A DNA stretch of 64,000 bases from Gymnogyps californianus. Lineage: Eukaryota; Chordata; Aves; Accipitriformes; Cathartidae. Of this stretch, positions 39,001-50,325 are shown one piece after another (the first letter of the stretch is position 1; each line of letters starts with the position of its first letter). The notes under the pieces are model-generated. The model did no database searches. It was not told where the DNA came from and was given only the letters and a program-made list of their open reading frames with translations. The stretch covers positions 14,185,522-14,249,521 of the forward strand of contig NC_059477.1 in the NCBI RefSeq assembly GCF_018139145.2. Reading direction: 5' to 3'. A program made the translations under genes and the position numbers.

Positions 39001-42000
39001 ATTTAGATTGTCTTGACATTTTTCTGGGCAACTACTGGGAAAAAATTGGAACCAGTTGACTGGACCTTTCTGATCACACTATTTGCATTGTTTTAACAAT
39101 TTATGACACTGTCAAAATTGAACTGTTTGTATAATTGACAGTTTGGTAGCATATTGAGAAGTTCAGGAGGATGCAGCAGCTGATACTCTGTTGCACTTTC
39201 TGCTTATGAAGACTCTGGTTCTTTTTCTCCCCTGCTTTTTTAAACACTGGTGAAAACAAAGACTGTCATAATCCTTCGCCATTTAAAGGACCAGTTGTTG
39301 TGATGCTGTGTGTCCTTTGACTTTTTTCCCATTAAAACAAAAATCTCAAGACCAACCAGCTGATCCCATTTACCATTGTAATCTGCAGAGGGAGGGGCAA
39401 TCAGATGGTTTTGCAAGATGTCTTTTGTATGAAAATGTGTATTTTGTAACAAAAATTTGCCTTTTCTGGTGTGTAGCAGATGGTGTTTAGAAGACACTTT
39501 CCTGGTGACGAACCTACCCCCCTCCCCCCCCCCCCCTTCTTTTTTTGTAGGGAAGATTCTTTTTTACTTGGCTGTTTTACAGCTGCTGGGACCAAAGGAT
39601 TGCCGAAGTATTTCGGCAGTCTCAAATTATGTGACCTTGCTGAACAACCTCAGCCCTAAACAAAATAAGACAAGTTATTACGTTTGAAACTTTTAAAACA
39701 GAAGAGTATCCAAAAAGCAGTGTTAGTATATAGTGTACATTTTTTTTATATTGGAAGTTTGTGCTTCAGGTAAGTCACATTCTTAAAACTCCTTCCTTCA
39801 CAGAATTCCCACCAGTGTTCGTTTATTGGCTGGAAAATTGCATTTTAAAGCACTTGCCCCAGTATTGTTGTATTTGTCCACAGGATTTTTGTGCAGGGGT
39901 GGGGAAAAAACATGTTATCCTCTTACTTGGTATTCTTTCTTCCAGGAAATGTGCCACTTGCCTCTTACAGGCTTGCTTGGCTACTTATGGAGTTAGTCAG
40001 CCTGAATCATTAATCACTCTTGGCACAAATTTGCTCTGATGTGACTCATCACTGTATTATAGACCCTGGCCACATAATACTGAAATATCTGTGCATGATT
40101 TCCTCCCTTTTGTCATAGTGGTGTTTTGTGTGTCTGTTGAAGGTGATGATTTGTCAGGCATGGTATCTGTTACACAGAAGTTTACAGCAGCAGATACATT
40201 CTCCCTTTCTGACTAGCAGCTTAGGCTGGCATGTAAAACAGAGGATTTTTTGATACCTGGTCTGTCCTGATATGCAGCAGTTTATGGTTCCTTTGAAATT
40301 ATAATAAAAGATGAAAATGGAGGGGAAAGGCAGTTGCAAACGGAAACGGTTCAGGAACTTCAGTGAAGTTTCTCATGTGTTCCTGGAGTGCATTACTCGG
40401 GTTTGAGTAAATACAATATAGATAATGCAAAAAACCGCGGTGACCTAAATACCAGTGTCGTATCAACTTATAAAACAAGTTGACCTTGTACCTCTTTTAC
40501 AGAGTTAGATTCAGTAATTTCAAAGCAAGTGTCATCGTGGACAGTCTCTGGGTCTGAATATTGGTCCGTTACATATGAGCAGTTCTCACTGGCTTGCGTA
40601 TACATAGCTTCCATGGATCAGCTGCATACTCAGGTCCCCTCATAACTGCATCTATTTAAAGATGATACGGCAAATATAACAATTTTGTTCAGTGCTTAAT
40701 ATGCTAAATTTGGTTGCAAACATTTCACTTGGGAGAAGAAAAACCCCTACATACCTGTGCAGATAATAGTGATAGTTTTGATGCATATTTACTATTCATT
40801 TAAATCCTACATAAATAACTATGATAGCAATGTACTTTACTTGGCAAGTAAGTGTAAATCACACTAGCATGCACAAGTCCTGTGTTCATAGTATAATGAA
40901 CCCCTTTTTAAAACATTATGCAAAAATTCAGCAAATGAAGAATGTACCAGGAAGTATTAAAATATTAGACCTGTTAAATTAGCAAACAAGCAGAATTTGG
41001 TTTACTATCTTTCTTCCCATCAAAATAGATAGGATTGTGCAGATGGGACTAAAGAACTCTGTTTTGAAGTAACAGCTCTGATTTACACTGAGGAAGTTGT
41101 TGAGGGACAGAGTTTTAAAATAAGCGGCTTTTTGCATCAAATTTGTGTAATTTGGCCAGTTGATAATTCTTTTCTAGGTTTTGTGGATGTCAATTAGCTT
41201 CTTCTGAAACAGTTACAGTGCAATTTGAAGTCTAAAATTTACTGCTTTAGATAGGTTTGTTTAAACCTGGTCTGACTGGATTCATGGAAGATCAGATCAT
41301 TCAGGCGAAGGAAGTGCTTGTAAGTCTGTTTTCTGTTTCTGTAACAGTAGCATGTAAAGAGCTTCTCCATCAATGTCAAACTGCCTAGTGCTTTATCAGG
41401 AGATCTTAACTGAATGGTTAAGAACCAAAGGGCTAAAGTTAACAAATAGCCTTTATTACAGCCTTGAGACTTAACTGACTTCACCAAAACTGCATTCTGA
41501 TGTTTGTTTTCATCACAGAGTGACTCTCCCAAATAGCAGTGGGTTTTCTTACCTTAGGACTTTCTTTTGCACCTGTTGTTGTAGTACTTGAGCATCTCTT
41601 TGGTAGTTTACATTGTATGTTATTGGACAATGTACTGTACAAATTAGTGAGCTGCTCTGATAAAAACCAACTGTAAATTTGTGAGGTTTTTGCTTTTTAT
41701 AAAACCAAACTGCGTTCAGGACAACATTCAGTCTTTTTTATATGCAGGACAACTCTTGCCGTGGCAGCTCTACTTTATTATGAATCCACAGTAAAGACTC
41801 ACAATTAAGAAAATATGACAGCTCTTGTTCTGAGACCAGCTTTTACGTGTGTGCATACAAAAATTAGCCTTAAACTTTTTATGTGCTGTCTTGTGCCATA
41901 GCAGAGCTGTTTGATAAAGTATTTAAATCAATTTCAAAATAGCTTTGAGAGTGCATGGAGCTTTTTTAAAATTCTTTTTTGTATAGAGTGGGATATTCAG

Positions 42001-43178
42001 TTTTTTGCGGGGGTGACCCATGCATTACTCAAGCACAGTTTTACTGAAAGAGTTCAAGTTCTTTTGGCATACTTTAAATCCTAACTATGCATAGACCTAG
42101 TCAGTTCCTTGATTGCCTACTTTGTAGCTTAAGAAAAATTAAAGGTCTATTTTTATGGACAACTTGACACACTTGATATTCTTGTTTTCTTGGTATTTTA
42201 CACTTCTAGCCACACTTAAAGGCTAGTGGCAGCATTCAGTAACACTGACAGTTGATTTTGAGATATGTAGAATTTACATCTGGAGGAACACCATTTAGGG
42301 TAAGTCACAAGGAAGGAGGTCTTTGTTGTAATGAAAGTCCATGGTGGCAGCTATGACTATTGGAATCCTTTTTTTAAAAACTCAAGGCACAAGGGAAGAG
42401 GACTTCTTTGTTGAAGTTTGACCTGCTTCAGCTATTTTTTCCTTGCTTGGTGCCATAATCCTGTAGCAACAAATTTAAGTACTTGGAAAAGTAACAGATA
42501 ATGCTTAAGTACATATATCTTGGAAAGAAGTTCTTGCTTGCACACACATCCCAAGTGAGGAAAAAAGGGAGTGAAAATTAAATATTGCATACTGTGGAAG
42601 TAAACTATTGCTGTGTTTGATTTACGTAATGCAATAGCAGCTCTTAAAAAGTATGTTTAGTCTCAGGGCTATTTTTTGGTTTGTTCTAAAATACAATTTA
42701 AAGGAATTTAGAATCTGAGATTGTTGGAAAACAGTGAAGCTGAGCCTTTTGGGAAGAAAAAAAAGTCATATCCATTAACCTTTCTTCTGCCTCAGGCCTA
42801 ACTTCTTGTTGCTTATTGAGTTTAATAGAATTCAGTGGTACAGCAGTAATTCCTTGCTGAAGTATTATCTGTTCTCTCCCTGCCATCTCTGAAATGCTAA
42901 CTGATGTCTTCACGGTAACTCACTACCAGTGATGTCCGTATTTCCTTGGTGAATGTTTCCTTGCTGAGTACCTGACAGCTTCTCTGTAAAACTGAAAGGG
43001 CGAAGGAGTATGCATAGAAAGTCACCAGAGACTTGCAGTTACAAAGATCAGTGCTGCAGGGTGACTTCTTAGGTATCTTGATTTCCATTTGACTCATCGT
43101 GCACACGCACACATATAGTCTGCGGAGGTCTGCTGCTTTTATCTTTATGGTTTGAGGCAGGACTGGTATTTGTAAGAA

Positions 43179-43210
<32 letters not shown>

Positions 43211-44685
43211 GGACAGACTTGCAGACCTGTTCTCATCCAGAACTGATGCGCACTTACATGTATCTCCAAAGCACAGCTTGTGTGTCATTCTTACTTGTTC
43301 TCATGAAATGAATATAACCTGCAAAAAAGACCCTTGGCATAAAAGCATCCAAACGCTTGAGAATATTAGGACTGTGCTTTCTCCATATAATTCCATAGTT
43401 TAAGTGGTTGCCCTTTATCAAATATCATAGCCTAAAGATGTCGTTATGGCTTAGACCCAAACCAGGTTGGCATGTATTAAAACAGAAATGTTCGCTCTTA
43501 GAAAAGGTAATGGAAGGTACGCCTTTCCTAACCTAGGGAGGTGAAAAGGACTGGAAGAATTGGTTTCATTGTGATCAGAGGTCTTACAGAAATGCTTTTC
43601 TAAACCTGGGTATGCAGGAAAACAAAATGACCACTTATTGCAAGATGTACCTGTATATTTTCGTGACATGAGTTTGTGAGGGTTCAGCAACTCTGAAAAT
43701 CAGTTCTGCTCTTAGCATGTTGTTTATACAAAGAATGACCTAGATGCATTGTTTTGAAACTGTTACTTTGTGTGTCAAGTGCGGAGAGAATGTTAACTAT
43801 TCACAAGTGTTTTGTGAAATTCCAGTCCTGTAACCCAACTGAACTGCGGCAGTCTCTTTCTGAATGCTCCAAATGTGAATGGAGTCCTGTTACTACTTGC
43901 TTGATTTCATTGCATGTCATCAGTAAATACTGAAGGTATGGTCTTTAGTAGTTCTTAATTGGGATTTGTATTTGACTACAGAGACTTCTGTAGTGTTGAC
44001 AGGTCTGTCTGAATTGCAGAAGAGGACTTGGCCTCATAACGCTGCAAGTTAACATTTCTTACACAAATTCCTTTTGAAACAACTCTGGAAAATCTAGTAA
44101 GCTAAAAAAAAATGGAAGACCTTTCTGGACACCTCATCCACCCTAATTGTCAATGTACTGATAGTTAAAGAAGAATGTTGCTTGACTTTATTCTAAATTA
44201 TTTCATTTATTGAAATGTGCAATTTTTGAGGGTAGCAGTCCTGGGGTGTCCAAAACTGCCATTAGATTTGCCTTTGTATGAAATTGGCTGATATGTTTTC
44301 CTCTGTTACACTGTGATAACTTGTGGAGGTGTTCTTGCATATGTTGTACTGATAGGTTACTTTTTGCATGTAAGGCCATTTTTGTAAGTAAGAGGAGTTC
44401 CAGGGGTGTTCTGCAAAAAGGGCCTATTCTGAGGTGGTGTACACTGGTGTAAAACTGGAGCAGCTCAACTAATTTCAGTGGAATTCTTCATGTACACTAG
44501 TCTCTTTGCTATGTGTAGTTATGCCAGTACTATTTTGCAGAATGTTATTTTGAATCTTGCGTTCTGACTTGTGAACTGTTTCTACTGAAAACAGCGAAAA
44601 TTTTACAAACTGCAATAGCGGAATGTTTTTGGGAAATTTTTTTTTTTTTTTGGCCTAAAATAAAATGTCATCACTTCGAGCTATG
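39001..44685 (+). other. FAM117B: Probable FAM117B 3' UTR
   Basis: The final exon continues without any recognisable splice site or repeat. It holds candidate polyadenylation signals AATAAA at 40303-40308 and 44659-44664, with another at 44790-44795. I favour the 44659 signal with cleavage near 44.68 kb, because it follows a long T-run and would give a ~5.7-kb UTR, of the same order as the long UTR I recall for human. Within it are a C-run (39524-39537) and a 26-nt T-run (43181-43206). The exact end is unproven. Confidence 0.5.
44659..44664 (+). terminator. Candidate distal polyadenylation signal AATAAA of FAM117B
   Basis: AATAAA lies just after a T-rich tract and before a stretch that no longer resembles UTR. 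A proximal AATAAA at 40303-40308 could give a shorter isoform. The choice is inference; 3'-end reads would decide. Confidence 0.4.
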
Positions 44686-46042
44686 GGCTAATCTTGGATT
44701 TATTTTTAGTAGCAAGGGGTTTTGTGTGCTCTGACAGCCTGAAGATTTGCCTGAGGATTTACCCTGAGGGTAGCAGGCATTTACTTCAAATAAAATACGC
44801 ACTTTTAACCCTTTTAGAGGAAATTCATCAAGGTGAAAATCTGTGATTAATCCATGCCCTTATTCCTCCAGTGCATCCTCAGAATAGTCCTGAGAATCTG
44901 CCTTTCTCCGTCTTCATCTGCAGTAGGTTTGGTCAGTTCCTGAGCACTTTACAATTCCACTATTAGGGGAAGATGCCACAAGTCCTGGGTTTTGGGAGCA
45001 GAAGGATTTAGCATGTGTTCTCCTGGGAGTGAAGGTATGTGAACAGGACTAAGAAAAAAGACCTGAATTCCTGCTGGTAGGTTCATACTGCTATTCAGTA
45101 GAATGCAACTGCTGAAGCCTACCTGGGAAGGTACTTAGGCTGTTTGTTGAATAGTCTCGAATTCTACATTTTTCTGTTCATTCAAAACAAGCTTCTTTCT
45201 TCATGAGCAGAATTTGGAGCCAGGGCTCCTTTACACTAGAAATAGTGAGCTAGATAAATTATCTATTTTGCGGTTTCTTGCTAGCTCTTGTATTAAATTT
45301 AAGTCTAATTTGTCTAAAAGGCTTGGAGCAATTTCCCTTCTGGAAAATCATTGTCAGCTCTATTTCATTCCAGAATGAAGAGAGAGGTAGATTTCCCTGA
45401 GTCTTGAGGGACTGAAGGATTTCCAGTGTGTACCCTTCAAAGCAGGGCTGGCTTGTGCTTTTCCATTGGTGGAAAGGGTTGGGCCAATACATGTGATAGC
45501 AGCATCAAGTTCCCAAGAGTGTGCGTTTCACGGCCAGAGTCCATGGGTAAATTCGTGCCGAACTCGGAAACTACTTGGTTAAAATGTAAAAGAGGAATTC
45601 ACAGCTGTTGCAGTCAGGAGCAGAATACAAGAGTCTTTTCTGTATTTGATGCTTTCTCACATTTTATTCTTTTTCACCTGTTCAGTTGTCTGCAGTTGTT
45701 TGCCTGTCTCCAGGTGAAGAGGACCCGATTCTTTATTAAATAGGCTGTGATCACATTCTCCATTAAACTGTTTCTTCACCACTAATTACAGATCTAGTAT
45801 TTATGGTTCATGTATGTAAATTTTTTACTGTAAATTTTTTTACTGTAAATACTGATTTTACTGTAAATACATCTGTTGTTTAAATTCTTTTCACACCTTG
45901 TATTACACATAGGTAAACTGCAAGACATGTTAAGAAGCCAATGAAGATAATCTATGAAGACAGAACTGAAAGCGTAACTCTGTGTGGTGAGCAATGACAG
46001 TCCTCCAATTCTTGATTCACTGTTTTCATTGTGAGCAGTTAT

Positions 46043-46126
46043 GTTCCTCAGTTAAATAGCTGCTCATTTTGTTCCTCAGTTAAATAGCTGCTCATTTTGT
46101 TCCTCAGTTAAATAGCTGCTCATTTT
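46043..46126. repeat. Perfect tandem repeat, 3 x 28 bp
   Basis: Three identical 28-bp units (46043-46070, 46071-46098, 46099-46126), each running GTTCCTCAGTT...GCTCATTTT. A near copy of the word GAGCAG precedes the array. Identical units imply recent expansion, so it is a likely polymorphic minisatellite. Confidence 0.95.
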
Positions 46127-46394
46127 GTTTCTTCAGGTTGAGAAAGAGAACCAGGCAGGAGACCAGCTAGGAGAATTTCTCAGGTATCTCAGTTTTTTTC
46201 TTAGAGTTAGGTCTGACTGCATAGCAAATTAGTATAGAAGTTGTAAGCCAAGGCTGCATGTATTTTATCCTATCCCCTTGTTGTCCTCTTGCCTCCTCTT
46301 GGCTCACTGCTCAGCATTTGGAAGTTGTATAAGATGGTCATCCCACCCAGACTTTGAAACTTTTCAAATGCTACTGTCTTAAACTATTCCTTCT

Positions 46395-46470
46395 GTATAC
46401 AGCATTTACAGAAGCACTGTTCAGCTGCCAGACATGTACTGGTTAAGTGCTGTGCAGGGTAGACTTAAAG
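46395..46470. repeat. Local duplicated segment A, copy 1
   Basis: This segment and 47250-47325 share, in order, TGTATACAG, ATAGAAGCACTG-type, CAGCTGC-AGACAT, GTGCTGTG-AGGGTAGA words with scattered differences and a small indel. It is an old direct duplication about 860 bp apart or two members of an unnamed repeat family. Confidence 0.7.
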
Positions 46471-47102
46471 TTAGAATAGGGTGGAGGAAATAATTCAGGT
46501 GAAGTTCTCCCACACTTGAAATAGGCTGGATCCATCACCACTGCATGTACCCTTTTTCCAAGTCTTACTCCTGCCAAACAAGCCTTACTTGCCGCCTCCT
46601 GCACTGTTTACAGAACCCTGTTTCACATACCTGAAGCCATGGCCCTGTAACTGATGCTTGTATTGACGTAGGAACATGTCTGTAATGAATAACACTTTCA
46701 CATTGTGGTGACATTGCTCATAGGAAAGAAAAAAATTCAGTAGTATATTAAAAACTAATTACTGCAAGCAAAGTAGAACACTGTTCATTAATTCCTACAC
46801 TTATGAGTAACTGCTGTGATTAAGCTGTTGATTAAGAAACTGTTAACACAGTACGTTGTGGATGCCTTTTCTAACTATAGATGTGTAGCTGACCAGTGTA
46901 AACACTGTCTCACTGTAAACACTAATTTCACTGTTGATGGAAATGGCTGTTAGGGAGGTTTCCTTGTTTCCTAGCAGCGGGTGCTCCACTACAAGTTTGT
47001 GAACAGTGAGCGCTGCTAGAATTCATCTGGCTGTGTGTGTCAGGCAGGCAGGAGGTGAGAATCTGTTCTGTTTGCACTTTTTCATCTTTCTGAACCTCTG
47101 AA

Positions 47103-47240
47103 GTTAATTACAAGTTAGGGCAGAACTTGACCTACAACATCTTGTACTGGACAAATTAAAAAAAAAAGGCTACATCCTGGCCTAGCCCAAATCTTTTGCA
47201 TGGCTTTTGCAAATTCAAGATTTTAATTGTGTCTTAAAAA
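47103..47240. repeat. Local duplicated segment B, copy 1
   Basis: It shares with 48274-48402 the ordered words AATTACAAGTTA, GGCAGA-CTTGACC, ATCTTGTACT, GGCTACATCCTGGCCTA, and CAAGATTTTAA. It is a direct repeat about 1.17 kb from its partner, with moderate divergence. Confidence 0.75.
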
Positions 47241-47249
47241 TATTCTTCT

Positions 47250-47325
47250 GTATACAGAATTCATAGAAGCACTGCTCAGCTGCAAGACATATTCAGGTGC
47301 TGTGTAGGGTAGATGAAGAGCTACA
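47250..47325. repeat. Local duplicated segment A, copy 2
   Basis: Partner of 46395-46470 in the same orientation. It follows directly after segment B copy 1, so A and B may be parts of one longer diverged repeat unit. Confidence 0.7.
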
Positions 47326-48273
47326 GCAGAATTTGGTTTACAATTTGCAGGTAAAATTGCCTGTAATTGCTGCAGTGAATACAGTTCACATCGGCTGGGA
47401 AACTACAAACTAGGCTGAGCAGTTAGATAATTATGAGTTACTTCTCTCTTGAGATGACATTTTTGTTTCCATTTTCTGTTTAAATAGAGCAGTTTATAAA
47501 AAAAAAAACCCCTAGACCATTCTCAATCTTTTGTGAGCTGTGGATATTTATCGCTTGTTAAGAGGTTGCTTAACAGCATGTTCCTGCGGTATGTATGGAA
47601 CAATTCCCTTTCCCCACACAGAAAATGATCTTTTTGTAATGACTTTCAATGCAAGTGGTAAGCCATGTCTTCAGCCCATAAAGTTGACCTTCAGGTTTCT
47701 GGGAGCTGTTTGCTAAGTTCCAACAAATTTCTTCAAATAAAACTGCAAGGGGATGTCCTTGTCCCATGAGTAGGATGGATGGCAGCATTCTCCTGCAGGT
47801 GTGTAACAGCTGCCATCCCAAATCACCGATATCCATCCACCCCCTAAGCCAAATACATGAAGAGCAGCAGGTCACTTAGTTCAGGAGTCACAATATGGGG
47901 TGATTCTGATCTTAAACTGCAGCCTCTGGACAGCATCAAATGCAGCCATTCAAAGACCATAGTTTCACAAATGTGTCTTCAGTTACGTTGCTTGTTTAAA
48001 GCAGTATCGCCTACCTGCCTGTTCTTTTCTTCCACAGCGCCTTCAGTTGTGCCATAGATCTCTTTTTAGAGCCACAACCCCAATTAAAATAACCTTTAAA
48101 ACCCACTGCTGTGCAGTCAGAACTGACAGGATCTGAAATGCAAGAGCAGCTAGAGTCTGCATAAACTAAAAGAAACGTTCAAATTGTGTCCTGCAGTGTA
48201 ATTCTCCCTCTGGAGAGAGGGAGGTCCCTCTGGAACCCACAGAGGGTTGATGCTATTTTTCATGCTGCTAGAA

Positions 48274-48402
48274 GATAATTACAAGTTAAGGCAGAGCTTG
48301 ACCAGTGTGATCTTGTACTAGGCAAATTCATAGAAGGGCTACATCCTGGCCTAATCTGGATATTTCTGTGTGTGTTTCTTCGGCAATATCAAGATTTTAA
48401 CC
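48274..48402. repeat. Local duplicated segment B, copy 2
   Basis: Partner of 47103-47240 in the same orientation. The 17-bp word GGCTACATCCTGGCCTA is identical in both. No coding content is seen. Confidence 0.75.
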
Positions 48403-49141
48403 ATGAGATTTCCATGTGCCCTCATTTTTGGCATACTGGATCTATGTTTCTAACTGTAGTAGAAACAGTGCAGAATCTGTGCTCAATCTCACCTTTGTTG
48501 CCAAAAAAAGGTCCTGTGAAATTGCAGATAGCCAGCAGAACAATTCTAAAGCTGTCAAAGTGCAGTTAAAAATGAAAAGTCATGGCTTCCTCAGGGTTGG
48601 GAAATGATACCATCATCCTATCCACTTTTATGTCCCACATACAGTTCTGCTGTTTCAGAGGTGTGAGTCCTAAGCATGTGATTTCCTTGAACATAAAACA
48701 ATTAAAAAGAGTCCATTGTACGCCCTGGAGTATTTTCCTGGAATGAGTATTTGCCTGGTAACCCCAGAGATTTTATTTTTAGAAAACCACGGGATAAAAA
48801 GTAATTAGCTAGATCTAGTTCCCCTCCCCATTTTTTTTTTTCCCTCTGTGATGCATCAGAAAACAAATCTTTTCTGCATTGAACTGTACCAGCTTAATAG
48901 GTTTTCAAACAGCTCCCAAATGTCTCAAACCCAAGGTGTTAGAGACTGATGTCTCTTAAAGCTCATAGTAGCATCCTTTAATGCTGTTCTGCTTGGAACT
49001 TAAATGTCCACCATCATGCCAGATGATGATGTATGTTTGGAGCAGGATTTTAAGCATTCTTTATAATGGTAAAATGAAATTAGTCTGTTTTGAAGACCAC
49101 TGTAACAAAATACTGTAAATATTTGCCTGTGGGATAACTCT

Positions 49142-49257
49142 GTAAACATTAAGCAGTTCATCTGCTGAATATCCAGTGGCATCTGGATTCGAAAAGAGAT
49201 GCAGATGTGCAAAAAGACTGAACCATGTTGATACAGCTTCAGTCATATTCTGAACAG
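49142..49257 (-). pseudogene. ICA1L: ICA1L last coding exon remnant, stop codon lost
   Basis: Read on the - strand, a good acceptor (TTCTTTTTTCTAG) precedes an open frame giving STWFSLFAHLHLFSNPDATG then YSADELLNV. The human ICA1L C terminus is [20 protein letters not shown] then HSDDELLNA and stop. The stop position (complement of 49144-49142) reads TAC, and translation would run 27 codons further to 49063-49061. Core residues that are the same in ICA1 and ICA1L are changed: D to H twice, P to L, L to F. Loss of the stop and of invariant positions suggests relaxed constraint. An alternative is a living gene with an extended tail, but the broken upstream exons argue against it. Confidence 0.85.
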
Positions 49258-49732
49258 CTAGAAAAAAGAAAGGATGAAGTAATGTTTTTGTTAAATCTAA
49301 TAAGACCTTTTAAAATAATAAAATATTTAAATTGACCTCAGGATATTTCTGTAGGCAAACAAATAACAACTGAAGTATTTTCTTGTCTCTCAGCAAACCA
49401 GAAATGCTGGTTTTAATTGATTGGTAGATGCAATGAAATGGGAGATTGAGTTGCTTCACAAGTTGCATGCGACTTAAAGTATGTTACAGATCATCTAGAA
49501 TTAAGGACTTACTGAAGTAGAAACTGTTGGTGTTTCTTACCAAAAAATATTTAATAATCCAATATAGAACACAATCTGCTTAAACCTTTTCTACCTCTCT
49601 CAGCGTGAGTTCCATAACGTGAGACTGAGTACAGCCAGTATCAAATACTGTGTGATAAGAGTGTTTATGTTACTTTTTTCTCTTCTCTTCATGGCACGTT
49701 TTCTGGCACTAGTGGAACTTAGAGTATGCAAA

Positions 49733-50320
49733 TGTCATGGTTTAGACCCAGCCAGCGACTAAGCACCATGCAGCTGCTCACCCCTCCCCCTCCCAGTGGG
49801 ATGGGGAGGAGGATCGGGAAAAAAAGGTAAAACTCGTGGGTTGAGATAAGAACAGTTTAATAACTAAAGTAAAATAAAATATAATACTAAATAATAATAG
49901 TAAAAATATAATAATAGTAATGAAAAGGAATATTAAAAAAAAAAAAAGAAATAAAACCCAAGAGAAGACAAGTGATGCACAATGCAATTGCTCACCACCA
50001 ACTGACCGATGCCCCAGCAGTGATCCGCCCCTCCCAGCCAACTCCCCCCTGTTCATATACTGAGCATGACATTCTATGGTATGGAATATCCCTTTGGCTA
50101 GTTCAGGTCAGCTGTCCTGGCTCTGCTCCCTCCCAGCTTCTTGCACACCTGCTTGCTGGCAGAGCATGGGAAACTGAAAAGTCCTTGGCTTAGGATAAGC
50201 GCTACTTAGCAACAACTAAAACATCAGTGTGTTATCAACAGTATTCTCACATTAAATCCAAAGCACACTGTACCAGCAACTAAGAAGAAAATTAACTCTA
50301 TCCCAGCTGATACCAGGACA
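49733..50320 (-). mobile_element. Solo LTR of an avian endogenous retrovirus (copy 3 of 3), inside the ICA1L remnant
   Basis: TG...CA ends are flanked by a perfect 5-bp target duplication GCAAA (49728-49732 and 50321-50325). Same family and - orientation as copies 1 and 2. Its TATA region is altered (CATATA on + where the others have TATATA), so its promoter is probably weaker. It sits between the last ICA1L exon and the rest, in the sense direction of ICA1L. No internal viral sequence remains. Confidence 0.92.
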
Positions 50321-50325
50321 GCAAA

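Larger units (their letters stand above)
44686..49141. other. Short intergenic region between FAM117B and ICA1L remnants, possibly former ICA1L 3' UTR
   Basis: No gene is seen. The - strand part just below 49.14 kb should correspond to the ICA1L 3' UTR in species where that gene is alive. The stretch contains a perfect 28-bp tandem repeat and two pairs of locally duplicated segments, listed separately. Confidence 0.5.
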
